Shown here: positions 35,840-44,714 of the stretch, piece after piece | Numbering within the stretch: the stretch's first letter is position 1 | Layout of the letters: every line of letters starts with the position of its first letter | Source: Pseudomonadota bacterium | GTDB taxonomy: Bacteria; Pseudomonadota; Alphaproteobacteria; Rhodospirillales; Magnetospirillaceae | DNA: 56,748 nt | Assembly (NCBI GenBank): GCA_021781575.1 | Contig: JAJXWP010000030.1 | Location: forward strand, 1-56,748 | Direction of reading: 5' to 3' | The notes under the pieces: model-generated | What the model was told of the DNA's origin: nothing | The model's database searches: none | The model's input: the letters and a program-made list of their open reading frames with translations, nothing else | Program-made: the position numbers and the translations under genes

Positions 35840-36772
35840 TCAGCCGTCGGCATTGATCCGTTTGGTTAGGGCCCGCAGCGTTTCCTCGGCCTGGTCGTTG
35901 GGCACCTGGCAGGTCCCGGCGTTCTCATGTCCGCCGCCGCCGTAGTCCAGCATCAGCGCGCCGATATTGGTCTTCGAACTACGGTCGATGATCGACTTGC
36001 CCACGGCGAACACGGTGTTCTGCTGCTTGAGTCCCCAAAGCACATGAATCGAAATATTGCATTGCGGGTAGAGGGCATAAATCATGAACCGGTTGCCGAC
36101 ATAGATAGGATCTTCATTCCTGAGATCGAGAACCACCAGATTGCCGTGGACCGTGGAACACCGGTGGAGCTGATCTTTAAATTTGTCCTCGTGATCAAAA
36201 TACAGCTCTACCCTTTCCTTGACATCGGGCAGATCGAGAATTTCTTCGATGCTGTGGCTCCGGCAGTAATCAATCAGATTCATCATCAGCTGGTAGTTGG
36301 ATACGCGGAACTCGCGGAACCGTCCCAATCCGGTGCGCGCATCCATGATGAAGCTCAACAGCGCCCAGCCGCGCGCGTTCAGGATCTCGGCCCGGCTGAA
36401 ACGCGCGGCGTCGGCCTGATCCACCGCCGTCATCATGGCGTCGAAGGCCTTCGGGAACGTCGCCGCGCCGCCGTAATAGTCGTATACGACGCGGGCCGCC
36501 GAGGGCGCCTCGGCATCGATGATATGATTGGTCCGCTTGCCGACACGCATGGTCTCCGACAGATGGTGGTCGAAGGCCAAGTGTACGCCGGGAACATAGG
36601 GGAGATTGGTGGTAACGTCGTGCTCGCCGATGGCGATCACACCATCCTGCATGTCCTTGGGGTGGACGAATTTGATATCCTCGATCAGATCGAGGTGTTT
36701 GAGCAGCACCGCACAGACAAGTCCGTCGAAATCACTGCGCGTCACCAGGCGGTATTTCGGCTTGTCAGACAT
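35840..36772 (-). CDS. DHH family phosphoesterase
   Basis: 310 aa. N-terminal DHH domain with SDFDGLVCAVLL and the eponymous AFDHHLSET (Asp68-His69-His70); C-terminal DHHA1 domain with GGGGHENAGTCQV. This is the metal-dependent fold of exopolyphosphatases, oligoribonuclease NrnA and cyclic-di-AMP phosphodiesterases. No membrane or PAS/GGDEF domain is present, so a soluble nuclease or phosphatase is likely, but the substrate cannot be told. ATG 36772 follows a purine-rich GGGGGTGAGA; the frame remains open upstream without similarity. Confidence 0.85.
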   Translation of the reverse strand: MSDKPKYRLVTRSDFDGLVCAVLLKHLDLIEDIKFVHPKDMQDGVIAIGEHDVTTNLPYVPGVHLAFDHHLSETMRVGKRTNHIIDAEAPSAARVVYDYYGGAATFPKAFDAMMTAVDQADAARFSRAEILNARGWALLSFIMDARTGLGRFREFRVSNYQLMMNLIDYCRSHSIEEILDLPDVKERVELYFDHEDKFKDQLHRCSTVHGNLVVLDLRNEDPIYVGNRFMIYALYPQCNISIHVLWGLKQQNTVFAVGKSIIDRSSKTNIGALMLDYGGGGHENAGTCQVPNDQAEETLRALTKRINADG

Positions 36773-36884
36773 TCTCACCCCCTTTTCCGCATCCGGCTGT
36801 CCCAAAGATAGCCATTGCCGAGAGCAGTGACAACGGGGCGGGCCTCGGCTAAACAGAAAGGCGTCCGTCATCCTGGTGCCGCCG

Positions 36885-37238
36885 ATGTTCCGCCCGCCCT
36901 CTTCCGCCGTCGCTTTGGCCCTCGCCCTGCTGGTCGCCGGTTGCGCCGCCGAGAAGCCCTATGTGTGGACCGACTACCGCTATCACCAGCGCGGCGTGGT
37001 GATTGTCTGCTACAGTGACGAGAAGGCGACACCGGCCCAGATCAAGGCCTTGGCCGATGAAGTCTGCGCCCAATATGATCGGATCGCCACATTGCAGCTG
37101 CAGCAGGAATACCAATGCAGCTGGACGGCGCCCACCCAGGCTACCTTCCACTGCGTCCCGAGGCCGGGAGAAAACCCGCCGCCAATCACCCCCCACAATG
37201 CCCCGATGCGCCACGACCTGCCCCTGCCGCCGATGTGA
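36885..37238 (+). CDS. Small putative lipoprotein, unknown function
   Basis: 117 aa. Lipoprotein signal with lipobox LVAGC near residue 20, then a short domain with three cysteines (IVCYSDEK, DEVCAQYD, QYQCSW/FHCVP region) and a Pro-rich tail (ENPPPITPHNAPMRHDLPLPP). The segment VVIVCYSDEKATPAQIKALADEVCAQY looks like a conserved periplasmic domain, but I do not recognise the family. A GTG at 36876 is an alternative start; neither has a clear Shine-Dalgarno. Transcribed divergently from the DHH gene. Confidence 0.7.
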   Translation: MFRPPSSAVALALALLVAGCAAEKPYVWTDYRYHQRGVVIVCYSDEKATPAQIKALADEVCAQYDRIATLQLQQEYQCSWTAPTQATFHCVPRPGENPPPITPHNAPMRHDLPLPPM

Positions 37239-37241
37239 AGA

Positions 37242-37267
37242 AGGCCGCCGGGTCTCCCCGGCGGCCT
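37242..37267. terminator. Bidirectional hairpin between lipoprotein gene and sdhB
   Basis: Perfect 11-bp stem AGGCCGCCGGG/CCCGGCGGCCT with a TCTC loop in the 52-bp gap between two convergent genes. There is no long T run; TCTTC follows on the minus strand. Confidence 0.7.
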
Positions 37268-37290
37268 GTTGCGCAAGGGGTTAACGGCGT

Positions 37291-38073
37291 TCAGAACGTC
37301 CGTTCGGCCAGCTTTTCCTTGATGCTGCCGATCGCCCGGGCCGGATTGAGGCCCTTCGGGCAGGTCGAAGTACAGTTCATGATGGTGTGGCAACGATAGA
37401 GCTTGAAGGGATCCTCCAACGCATCCAGGCGCTCGCCGGTCATTTCGTCGCGGCTATCGTGGATCCAGCGCGCCGCCTGCAACAGCACGGCCGGGCCGAG
37501 ATACCGGTCGGAATTCCACCAATAGCTGGGGCAGGAGGTTTGGCAGCAGAAGCACAGGATGCATTCCCATAGGCCGTCCAGCTTAGCCCTGTCTTCGATG
37601 CTCTGCAGCGTTTCGCGATCCGGCGGCAGCGGAGACTGACGCTGGATCCACGGCTTGATCGAGGCCAACTGGGCATAGGCCAGCGACAGATCAGGAACCA
37701 GATCCTTGACCACCGACATATGTGGCAGCGGAAAGACCTTGACGTCCCCCTTGATGTCGGCGATCGGCTTCAGACAGGCCAGCGTGTTGGTGCCGTCGAT
37801 ATTCATCGCACAGGAGCCACAGATCCCTTCCCGGCAGGAGCGGCGCAAGGTCAGTGTGGAATCAATCTCGTCCTTGATCTTCAGCAGGGCGTCCAGAACC
37901 ATCGGCCCGCAGTCGTCCAGATCGATCTCGAACGAATCTAGACGCGGGTTCTGCCCGCTGTCCGGATCGTAGCGGTAGATCTTGAAGGTCTTCACCCTCT
38001 TCGCCCCGGCCGGCGCCTTATGGCTCTTTCCCGGCTGGACCTTCGAATTGGCGGGCAGCGCAAATTCAACCAT
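37291..38073 (-). CDS. sdhB: Succinate dehydrogenase iron-sulfur subunit
   Basis: 260 aa, electron transfer subunit of complex II. [2Fe-2S] ligands in [16 protein letters not shown]; [4Fe-4S] and [3Fe-4S] ligands in [16 protein letters not shown] and [18 protein letters not shown]. Last gene of sdhCDAB, but 147 bp from sdhA with hairpin-forming DNA between them. Confidence 0.97.
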   Translation of the reverse strand: MVEFALPANSKVQPGKSHKAPAGAKRVKTFKIYRYDPDSGQNPRLDSFEIDLDDCGPMVLDALLKIKDEIDSTLTLRRSCREGICGSCAMNIDGTNTLACLKPIADIKGDVKVFPLPHMSVVKDLVPDLSLAYAQLASIKPWIQRQSPLPPDRETLQSIEDRAKLDGLWECILCFCCQTSCPSYWWNSDRYLGPAVLLQAARWIHDSRDEMTGERLDALEDPFKLYRCHTIMNCTSTCPKGLNPARAIGSIKEKLAERTF

Positions 38074-38149
38074 GATCGTTCCTCGGGCTTAGCTGGACCG
38101 CCCTGATCGAGCTGCAGTTGTCGATCAAGGCAATCCAGCGGATTCTAAA

Positions 38150-38216
38150 GGTCCGCAAAATCCCCCGATTTTGCCCAGCTGCGGGCGAAACCGGAGGGTT
38201 TTGCTGAGAGCGGACC
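38150..38216. repeat. Nested hairpins between sdhA and sdhB
   Basis: Outer inverted repeat GGTCCGC (38150-38156) / GCGGACC (38210-38216) encloses a perfect 8-bp stem GCAAAATC-CCCC-GATTTTGC (38155-38174). It lies in the only large gap inside the sdh operon and would be transcribed between sdhA and sdhB. Confidence 0.7.
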
Positions 38217-38220
38217 GGCC

Positions 38221-40008
38221 TCAGTACACCCGCGCTTTCGGTACGATGTATTCGACCTCGTCGGTCAGGGTGTAGGTGTGCACCGGGCGGTAATCCAAAC
38301 TCACCTTGCCCGTCTCGTCGACCCAGGCCAGGGTGTGCTTCATCCAGTTGGCGTCGTCGCGCTCGGGGTAGTCCTCGCGGGCATGGGCGCCGCGGCTCTC
38401 CTTGCGGGCCTCGGCCGAAGTGATGGCGGTCTTCGCACAGGCCATGAGGTTTTCCAGTTCGAACGCCTCGATCAGATCCGAGTTCCAGATCAACGAGCGA
38501 TCGCCGATCTTCAGCTGAGGCAGCGTGCCGGCGATCTCGTTGATCTTCTTGACCCCCGCGGCCAGGGATTCCTGGGTGCGGAAAACAGCGGCGTCGTTCT
38601 GCATGGTCTTCTGCATGGACAGCCGGATTTCCGAGGTCTTCAGGCTGCCATTGGCGTTGCGGATGCGGTCGAGGCGCGACAACGCCAGGTCTCCGGCATC
38701 CTTCGGCAAAGGCTTGTGCGGGGTGCCGGGCTTCATCACCTCGGCCGCACGCAGCGCGGCGGCACGGCCGAACACCACGATGTCGAGCAGCGAATTGGTG
38801 CCAAGGCGGTTGGCCCCATGGACCGAGACGCAGGCGCACTCGCCAATGGCCATCAGGCCGTTGACCGTGGCGTCGGGGTCGGCCTTGGTCGGGCGCAGCA
38901 CCTCGCCGTGCAGGTTGGTGGGGATGCCGCCCATGTTGTAATGGACTGTCGGCAGCACCGGAATCGGCTCGCGGGTGACGTCGACGCCGGCGAAGATTTT
39001 CGACGTCTCGGAAATGCCCGGCAGGCGCAACTCGAGGGTTTCGGCGCCGAGATGTTCGAGATGCAGATAGATGTGATCCTTGTTCTTGCCGACGCCGCGG
39101 CCTTCGCGGATCTCGACCGTCATGGCGCGGGACACCACGTCGCGCGAGGCCAGGTCCTTGGCATTCGGCGCATAGCGCTCCATGAAGCGTTCGCCGGCCG
39201 CATTGGTCAGATAGCCTCCTTCGCCGCGGGCACCTTCGGTGATCAGGCAGCCCGATCCGTAGATGCCGGTGGGATGAAACTGGATGAACTCCATGTCCTG
39301 CAGCGGCAGGCCGGCGCGAGCGATCAGGCCGTGGCCGTCGCCGGTGCAGGTATGAGCCGAGGTGCAGGAGAAGAAGGCGCGGCCATAGCCGCCGGTAGCC
39401 AGCACCGTCTGGTGGGCGCGGAAGCGATGGATCGTGCCGTCGTCCATGTTGATCGCCATGACGCCGCGGCATGAGCCGTCCTGATCCATGATCAGGTCGA
39501 TGGCGAAATATTCGACATAGAATTCGGCATTATGCTTCAGGCACTGCTGGTAGAGCGTGTGCAGCATGGCATGGCCGGTGCGGTCGGCCGCAGCACAGGC
39601 CCGCTGGACCGGCGCTTCGCCGTAGTTGCGCATGTGGCCGCCGAACGGGCGTTGGTAGATCTTGCCGTCCTCGGTGCGCGAGAACGGCAGGCCGGCATGC
39701 TCCAGTTCATAGACGGCCGGTACCGCTTCGCGGCACATGTATTCGATGGCGTCCTGGTCGCCCAGCCAGTCCGACCCCTTCACGGTGTCGTACATATGCC
39801 AACGCCAGTTGTCCTCCGACATATTGCCCAGGCTGGCGCCGATACCACCTTGCGCCGCCACGGTGTGGCTGCGGGTGGGAAACACCTTCGTCACGCATGC
39901 CGTCTTGAAGCCGGCCGCGACCATGCCGAACGTCGCACGCAGGCCGGCACCGCCGGCACCGACGACGACCACGTCATAGCTGTGGTCGACGATCTTATAA
40001 GCAGACAT
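38221..40008 (-). CDS. sdhA: Succinate dehydrogenase flavoprotein subunit
   Basis: 595 aa. Oxidises succinate to fumarate with covalent FAD. FAD motif [15 protein letters not shown], flavinylated His in [18 protein letters not shown], substrate block [22 protein letters not shown] and catalytic Arg region near [14 protein letters not shown]. Start [12 protein letters not shown] at 40008, 5 bp after sdhD. Confidence 0.97.
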   Translation of the reverse strand: MSAYKIVDHSYDVVVVGAGGAGLRATFGMVAAGFKTACVTKVFPTRSHTVAAQGGIGASLGNMSEDNWRWHMYDTVKGSDWLGDQDAIEYMCREAVPAVYELEHAGLPFSRTEDGKIYQRPFGGHMRNYGEAPVQRACAAADRTGHAMLHTLYQQCLKHNAEFYVEYFAIDLIMDQDGSCRGVMAINMDDGTIHRFRAHQTVLATGGYGRAFFSCTSAHTCTGDGHGLIARAGLPLQDMEFIQFHPTGIYGSGCLITEGARGEGGYLTNAAGERFMERYAPNAKDLASRDVVSRAMTVEIREGRGVGKNKDHIYLHLEHLGAETLELRLPGISETSKIFAGVDVTREPIPVLPTVHYNMGGIPTNLHGEVLRPTKADPDATVNGLMAIGECACVSVHGANRLGTNSLLDIVVFGRAAALRAAEVMKPGTPHKPLPKDAGDLALSRLDRIRNANGSLKTSEIRLSMQKTMQNDAAVFRTQESLAAGVKKINEIAGTLPQLKIGDRSLIWNSDLIEAFELENLMACAKTAITSAEARKESRGAHAREDYPERDDANWMKHTLAWVDETGKVSLDYRPVHTYTLTDEVEYIVPKARVY

Positions 40009-40013
40009 GGGGA

Positions 40014-40397
40014 TCAACCTCCGACAAAGGCGACGTGGAGCACCGACACCGCGCAGAAAATGCCGAACAACCAAGCGGCGAACTTCACCCCTGTGCGCGA
40101 GATGAGCAACAGCCCCTTATCATGCACGTAGTCCTCGAGCACCACCGACATGCCAAGCTGGGCATGGTGGAAGGTGATGAAGATGGTGATCAGCATCAGG
40201 GTCGTGTTGCCGGGCATCGACAACCACGCGCGGAAATGCGCGTAGTCTGCGCCGGCCAAGGCGACCAGCGAGAAGCAGAACCAGAAGGTGATCGGCACCA
40301 GGGCGACGGCGGTCAGGCGCTGTGCCCAGAAATGCGTCATGCCATCCTTGGCCGATCCCATACCGCGTGCGCGGCCGAGCGGGGAACGCAGGGACAT
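40014..40397 (-). CDS. sdhD: Succinate dehydrogenase membrane anchor subunit
   Basis: 127 aa with three predicted membrane helices (about residues 27-50, 61-82 and 98-120). The segment [19 protein letters not shown] and LVALAG are typical of alphaproteobacterial SdhD, and the His pair in [20 protein letters not shown] fits haem b ligation. ATG 40397 is selected because AAAGGAG lies 7 nt upstream. Confidence 0.93.
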   Translation of the reverse strand: MSLRSPLGRARGMGSAKDGMTHFWAQRLTAVALVPITFWFCFSLVALAGADYAHFRAWLSMPGNTTLMLITIFITFHHAQLGMSVVLEDYVHDKGLLLISRTGVKFAAWLFGIFCAVSVLHVAFVGG

Positions 40398-40409
40398 CCT
40401 CATTCTCCT

Positions 40410-40799
40410 TTAGAAGACAAGGGCGGCGGCCCAGGTGACGACGGTAAAGAACAGGGCCGCGCCGATCACCGCGTAGTTGCTCCACGCGCAGGTGGCCAGG
40501 TCGAACCCCTTGCCCACATCCCACAGCAGATGCCGGGTGCCGGCGCACAGGTGGTAGTAGATGGCGAAGGTAAAGCCGAACAGCACGAGATAGCCGATCG
40601 GCGAGCCGAAAAGGCTGCTGGCGAAATCGTATGCCGCCGGCCCGTATGCGGCGCTGCCCAGCCAGAAAACGAACAGCACCGTCCCGATGGACAGCAAGAC
40701 ACCGGTGATGCGGTGCGTGCCCGAGCACAGCACGGTCAACGGCCAGCGATAATTAAGCAGATGCGGAGACAGGGGCCTGTTGGTGGTCGGCGACGTCAT
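40410..40799 (-). CDS. sdhC: Succinate dehydrogenase cytochrome b556 subunit
   Basis: 129 aa, three membrane helices. Signature RPLSPHLLNYRWPLTVLCSGTHRITGVLL; the haem ligand is probably the His in YYHLCAGTRHLLWD. First gene of sdhCDAB, with a good promoter ~50 bp upstream. It anchors complex II and forms the quinone site with SdhD. Confidence 0.95.
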   Translation of the reverse strand: MTSPTTNRPLSPHLLNYRWPLTVLCSGTHRITGVLLSIGTVLFVFWLGSAAYGPAAYDFASSLFGSPIGYLVLFGFTFAIYYHLCAGTRHLLWDVGKGFDLATCAWSNYAVIGAALFFTVVTWAAALVF

Positions 40800-40852
40800 T
40801 GGAGGAGCCTCTTGGCTATGTCCCTCCGGCGGGACGTATTGATTGCGCAGAT

Positions 40853-40881
40853 TTTTTAATCCCTCGCCGGCACGGAGTCAA
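40853..40881 (-). promoter_or_regulatory. Promoter of sdhCDAB
   Basis: TTGACT, 17-bp spacer, TAAAAA on the minus strand. Predicted start about 45 bp before the sdhC ATG. Both hexamers are close to sigma-70 consensus, unusually AT-rich here for this genome. Confidence 0.55.
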
Positions 40882-40926
40882 CTCGCCATCCCGGAAAACG
40901 GCGCGAGTACTGTGCCTTTACAGCAG

Positions 40927-41979
40927 CTATCTTGGGACTATAACTGTATAGTTGAAATCGAGGACTACTGCTGGGTGATAGTCCTTGCCAGCCTGGCCTT
41001 TGCAGGGCAGATCAACACAAGCGTGGTCTTTCGTCGCGATGGTGCGCAGGCGCAGCGCCCCCAGGTCGCCACGGCCGGGAATCTCCATCTTTTCCTCGAC
41101 CTGGGTCCAGGCATAGACGGTGTCGCCGGCGAAGGTCGGCGCGACATGGCGCCCGCCGTTGATGGCCACGATCTTGAAAGCGTTGGCGAGGCCGTTGAAC
41201 GACAGCGAACGGGCCAGGCTGATGATGTGGCCGCCGTAGATCAGCCGCCGCCCGAAGCGCCCCTGGCCCTCGGTGTGCTGATTGAAATGGACCTTTGCGG
41301 TGTTCTGGTAGAGACGTGTCGCACTCATATGTTCGGCTTCCTCAATGGTCATGCCGTCGACATGATCGATCGCCTCACCGACCTGGTAGTCGCCCCACCG
41401 GAACGGCGACCCCGCCAATGTCGTGTCGTAACCGGCAAGATCCAATCCCGCCGGGAGGATGAGAGCCTCGGCAGGCACCTTGGCGGCCATCGGAGGCACC
41501 ACCTCCTCGGGCGCCGGGGCATTCGTGTCGCGTTTCCGCACCATGACCCAGCGCAGGTACTCGACCACCATCTCATCGCGTTGATTGAAGCCGGTGGAGC
41601 GCACGTAGACCACGCCGGTCTGCCGGTTGGAATTTTCCTTGAGGCCGATGACCTCTGACACCGCACGCAGCGTGTCGCCGGGGTAAACCGGGACGCCGAA
41701 ACGGCCTTCCGCATAGCCGAGATTGGCCACGGCGTTGAGCGAGATGTCGGGCACCGTCTTGCCAAACACCAGGTGAAAGGCCAGCAGATCGTCGACGGGG
41801 GCGTCGTCGAACCCGATCTGGCGGGCGAATTCGGCCGAGGAATTCACGGCAAAGCGGCTGCCGTAAAGCGCGCAGTAGAGTGCCACGTCGCCAGTGGTCA
41901 CGGTGCGCGGCGTGGCATGGCGGATTTCCTGGCCGATTTTGAAGTCTTCAAAGAAATTGCCGGGGCTTGTCTTGGTCAT
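40927..41979 (-). CDS. mch: Mesaconyl-CoA hydratase, MaoC-like double hotdog
   Basis: 350 aa. Interconverts mesaconyl-CoA and 2-methylmalyl-CoA in the ethylmalonyl-CoA pathway of acetate assimilation. Two MaoC-like halves are visible: the first has FGVPVYPGDTLRAVSEVIGLKEN, the second RRLIYGGHIISLARSLSFNGLANAF and the hydratase-like block GRHVAPTFAGDTVYAWTQVEE. Assignment rests on sequence character and on its neighbours mcl2 and sdh, the arrangement I recall for Rhodobacter sphaeroides. A general MaoC dehydratase is the alternative. Confidence 0.83.
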   Translation of the reverse strand: MTKTSPGNFFEDFKIGQEIRHATPRTVTTGDVALYCALYGSRFAVNSSAEFARQIGFDDAPVDDLLAFHLVFGKTVPDISLNAVANLGYAEGRFGVPVYPGDTLRAVSEVIGLKENSNRQTGVVYVRSTGFNQRDEMVVEYLRWVMVRKRDTNAPAPEEVVPPMAAKVPAEALILPAGLDLAGYDTTLAGSPFRWGDYQVGEAIDHVDGMTIEEAEHMSATRLYQNTAKVHFNQHTEGQGRFGRRLIYGGHIISLARSLSFNGLANAFKIVAINGGRHVAPTFAGDTVYAWTQVEEKMEIPGRGDLGALRLRTIATKDHACVDLPCKGQAGKDYHPAVVLDFNYTVIVPR

Positions 41980-42000
41980 CGCATGTTCCTATTAAATTAA

Positions 42001-42079
42001 CCACGAAGGCACGAAGCCACAAAGGAATGGGAAGAACATCAAATCGTCGCGCTCTTCGTGTCCTTCGCGCCTTCGTGGT
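42001..42079. repeat. Inverted-repeat element between mch and mcl2
   Basis: Left arm CCACGAAGGCACGAAG (42001-42016) pairs with right arm CGCGCCTTCGTGG (to about 42078), about 45 bp apart, with CTTCGTG extending the right arm. Fills most of the 114-bp gap between the two genes. Similar in size and design to 26931-27083 and 56492-56580, though with a CGAAGG instead of CGGAGA theme. Confidence 0.75.
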
Positions 42080-42093
42080 GAGATTCTTTTTCT

Positions 42094-42981
42094 TCACCCC
42101 TCCAGGTCGGCTTCCATCGCGGCGATCTGCTCGGCCAGGGCGACGACGCGCCGGGCATTGACGACGTGCAGGTTTTCCACCAGCTTGCCGTCCACCACGA
42201 CCACCCCTTTGCCGGCGGCGGCGGCTTCGGTATGGGCCTCGATGATGCGGCGCGACCACCCCACCTCGGCCTCCGAGGGAGCGAACACCTTGTTGGCAGC
42301 GGCGATGGTCTTGGGATGGATCAGCGTCTTGCCGTCGAAGCCCAGTTCCAATCCCTGGCGGCAGGCGTATTCGAATCCCTGGTCGTCGGCGAGGTCGAGA
42401 TGAACCCCGTCGATCACGGCCAAGCCGTAGGCTCGCGCCGCCAGCAGGCAGAGGCCGAGAGACGTGATCATCGGCAGACGATCGCGGGTATGGGCCGCAT
42501 GCAGGTCCTTGGCGAGATCCGAGGTCCCCATGACGAATCCGGCCATGCGCGGACTGGCCAGGGCGATCTCCTCGGCCCTAAGGATTCCGCGTGGCGTTTC
42601 CATCATGCACCACAGGCCGAGGGAATCGGGGGCGCCCGCCGCCGTGGCAATGGCTTCGACCTGGCGGACCGCGTCGGCGCTTTCAACCTTGGGGATGAGG
42701 ATGCCTGCGGCCCCGGCCGTGGCGGCGGCCATCACGTCGGCATGACCCCAGGGCGTGGCCAGGCCGTTGACCCTGACCAGGATTTCGCGCCGGCCATAAC
42801 CTCCGGCCGCCAGCGCGGCGACCACCAGGCGCCGGGCCTCGTCTTTGGCGTCGGGGGCGACGGCATCCTCGAGGTCGAAGATCAGCCCATCGGCGGCAAG
42901 GCTGCGGGCCTTCTCCAAGGCGCGGGCATTGGACCCCGGCATGTAAAGGACACTGCGGCGCGGACGAGCGGTGGCAGCCAT
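42094..42981 (-). CDS. mcl2: CitE-like protein, probable (3S)-malyl-CoA thioesterase (Mcl2 type)
   Basis: 295 aa, HpcH/HpaI aldolase/citrate lyase superfamily. Opens PRRSVLYMPGSNARALEKARSL with metal/CoA blocks IFDLEDAVAPDAK, GILIPKVESADAV, MMETPRGILRAEEIA and GKTLIHPKTI. The start region resembles Mcl2-type malyl-CoA thioesterases more than the lyase Mcl1. That, with mch next door, suggests a role in the end of the ethylmalonyl-CoA pathway. Lyase activity cannot be excluded from sequence alone. Start 42981 is preceded by AGAGGAAAGG. Divergent from pdxY. Confidence 0.78.
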   Translation of the reverse strand: MAATARPRRSVLYMPGSNARALEKARSLAADGLIFDLEDAVAPDAKDEARRLVVAALAAGGYGRREILVRVNGLATPWGHADVMAAATAGAAGILIPKVESADAVRQVEAIATAAGAPDSLGLWCMMETPRGILRAEEIALASPRMAGFVMGTSDLAKDLHAAHTRDRLPMITSLGLCLLAARAYGLAVIDGVHLDLADDQGFEYACRQGLELGFDGKTLIHPKTIAAANKVFAPSEAEVGWSRRIIEAHTEAAAAGKGVVVVDGKLVENLHVVNARRVVALAEQIAAMEADLEG

Positions 42982-43003
42982 GATAGCCTTTCCTCTTGTT
43001 TGA

Positions 43004-43021
43004 TTGTGCGTTGCAGCACAA
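43004..43021 (+). promoter_or_regulatory. Dyad operator candidate between mcl2 and pdxY
   Basis: TTGTGCGTTGCAGCACAA, with arms extendable to 7 bp (ATTGTGC/GCACAAT, 43003-43022). Lies 22 bp before the mcl2 ATG and 66 bp before the pdxY ATG, overlapping the proposed mcl2 -10/start site. Shares the 12-mer TGCGTTGCAGCA with the mdh site. Confidence 0.5.
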
Positions 43022-43047
43022 TTAGCAGCATCGCTTTGCCCTGGCAA
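43019..43047 (-). promoter_or_regulatory. Candidate mcl2 promoter
   Basis: TTGCCA, 17-bp spacer, TAATTG on the minus strand, about 40 bp before the mcl2 ATG. The -10 touches the dyad at 43004-43021, so a bound regulator would block it. Confidence 0.3.
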
Positions 43048-43087
43048 GGGTTGGCACGCAACATTCGGTCGTAAATAGCCACAAAAG

Positions 43088-43945
43088 ATGAACATTCTTT
43101 CTATTCAGTCCTCGGTGGTCTTCGGTCATGTGGGCAATTCAGCCGCCGTCTTCACCCTGCAACGCCTCGGCCACGAGGCTTGGCCCATGGACACCGTCCA
43201 GTTCTCCAACCACACCGGTTACGGATCGTGGCGCGGCCAGGTGTTCGGCGCTGGCCATCTGGCCGATTTGATCGACGGCATTGAGGCTCGCGGCATCCTC
43301 CGCCGCTGTGACGCGATCTTGTCGGGCTACCTGGGCGAGGCCGACATTGGCCGGGTGATTCTTGATGCCGTGGGGCGGGTCCGCAAGGCCAACCCCCGGG
43401 CGATCTACTGCTGCGACCCGGTGATGGGCGATACCGGCAAGGGCTTGTTCGTCCACCCCGACATTCCGGCCTTCTTTGCCCAGCAGGCCGTGCCGGCGGC
43501 CGACCTGATCACTCCCAACCAGTACGAACTGGAACTTCTCGCCGGCGCCCCGGTGACCGGCCTGGCAGCTGCGGTTGCGGCGGCTCGCCGGCTGCAGTCA
43601 CGTGGCCCCTCAATGGTAGCGGTGACCAGCCTGCAGCCGCCGGCGGTGGGGCCGGGCCGCCTCGGCTCGCTGCTGGCAACCCCGGAGGGCACCTGGCTGG
43701 TGGACACCCCCTTGCTGCCATTCGACCGGCCGCCGGCCGGCGCCGGTGACGTTTTCGCCGCCCTGCTGCTGGGCCGCCTGCTGGCCGGTGAAAATCCGGT
43801 AGTCGCCTTGGAGCGGACGGTAAACAGCGTGTACCGGCTTCTCGCCGACAGCCTTGCCGAGCAGTCGGCGGAACTGCGCCTGGTTGCCACTCAGGAGAAT
43901 CTGGTAAATCCGCCCACTCTCCATTCAGCCGTACGGGTCGGCTGA
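43088..43945 (+). CDS. pdxY: Pyridoxal kinase
   Basis: 285 aa, phosphorylates pyridoxal in vitamin B6 salvage. Ribokinase-like fold: SIQSSVVFGHVGNSAAVFTLQRLGHEAW substrate region, CDPVMGDTGKGLFV, TPNQYELELL and the anion-hole/catalytic block PPAGAGDVFAALLLG, with GAGD in place of the more usual GTGD. No strong Shine-Dalgarno. Divergent from mcl2. Confidence 0.93.
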   Translation: MNILSIQSSVVFGHVGNSAAVFTLQRLGHEAWPMDTVQFSNHTGYGSWRGQVFGAGHLADLIDGIEARGILRRCDAILSGYLGEADIGRVILDAVGRVRKANPRAIYCCDPVMGDTGKGLFVHPDIPAFFAQQAVPAADLITPNQYELELLAGAPVTGLAAAVAAARRLQSRGPSMVAVTSLQPPAVGPGRLGSLLATPEGTWLVDTPLLPFDRPPAGAGDVFAALLLGRLLAGENPVVALERTVNSVYRLLADSLAEQSAELRLVATQENLVNPPTLHSAVRVG

Positions 43946-44015
43946 AAGCAGTTTTTTTCCTGGCGCGACCGCGCGCTTGGCCCTATCACTTTGGCTCCAC
44001 AGTCGAAACGGGATC

Positions 44016-44642
44016 ATGGAGCTACCTTTCTTCCTGCGCGGCTTGGCCATCGGCTTTGCCCTGGCCGCCCCGGTCGGGCCCGTAGGTGTGCTTTGCATAC
44101 GCCGCGCCCTGGCCGACGGCCGCCCCGCCGCCTTCATCGCGGGGATGGGGGCCGCCTTCGCCGATACGTTCTACGGGGCGGTGGCCGCCTTCGGGATCAG
44201 CACCGTCTCGGCATTCCTCGAGACGCATCAGGTGTCGATCCGGCTGGTCGGTGGGTTCTTTCTGGTGCTCCTGGGCCTGCGCGGCGTGCGCGCCGGGCAG
44301 CGCATCGAACCGGCCCTGACGCGGGGACCAGGACTGTTGAAGGATTTTGTGTCGACGTTCCTGATCACGCTGAGCAACCCCGGCACCATCCTCGCGTCGA
44401 TGGGCGTCTTCGCCGCCCTGGGAACGCTGGGCTGCACCGAATGCGTGACCTCGGGCGAACTGATCTTCGGGGTTTTTGCCGGTTCCACCCTGTGGTGGCT
44501 GGTGCTTTCGGCAGCGGCCGGCGCGGTCCGCACGCGCTGTTCACCGCGTTCGCTGGAGTGGCTGAATCACGGCTCGGGCCTGCTGCTGCTGTTGTTCGGC
44601 CTGGTGATCATCGGCAGCGCCGTGGCCAAGGTGATGTTGTAG
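44016..44642 (+). CDS. LysE family translocator
   Basis: 208 aa inner-membrane exporter of the LysE/RhtB superfamily. Opens ELPFFLRGLAIGFALAAPVGPVGVLCIRRAL, the family signature, with about six hydrophobic segments and the conserved NPGTILASMGVFAAL motif. Substrate unknown; family members export amino acids such as lysine or threonine. ATG 44016 is chosen over an upstream in-frame codon because it begins directly at the first helix. Ends 72 bp from asd, convergent. Confidence 0.87.
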   Translation: MELPFFLRGLAIGFALAAPVGPVGVLCIRRALADGRPAAFIAGMGAAFADTFYGAVAAFGISTVSAFLETHQVSIRLVGGFFLVLLGLRGVRAGQRIEPALTRGPGLLKDFVSTFLITLSNPGTILASMGVFAALGTLGCTECVTSGELIFGVFAGSTLWWLVLSAAAGAVRTRCSPRSLEWLNHGSGLLLLLFGLVIIGSAVAKVML

Positions 44643-44653
44643 GGCGATTATCA

Positions 44654-44692
44654 GCCCCTCGCCGGGCGGGGCCATCCCGCCCGGCAAGGGGC
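44654..44692. terminator. Long hairpin between the lysE-family gene and asd
   Basis: 17-bp arms with a single mismatch (GCCCCTCGCCGGGCGGG / CCCGCCCGGCAAGGGGC) around a 5-nt loop, 11 bp past the exporter stop and 22 bp from the asd stop. No T tract on either side, so the stability of the stem, Rho, or use as a 3'-end barrier would have to do the work. Confidence 0.7.
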
Positions 44693-44714
44693 ATGAACCA
44701 GGGCGAACGGTCTC

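Noticed and set aside
38066-39472. Second long minus-strand frame overlapping sdhA
   Set aside because: Out-of-frame shadow of sdhA; Arg/His-rich, and the real sdhA frame is intact, so not a frameshifted duplicate.
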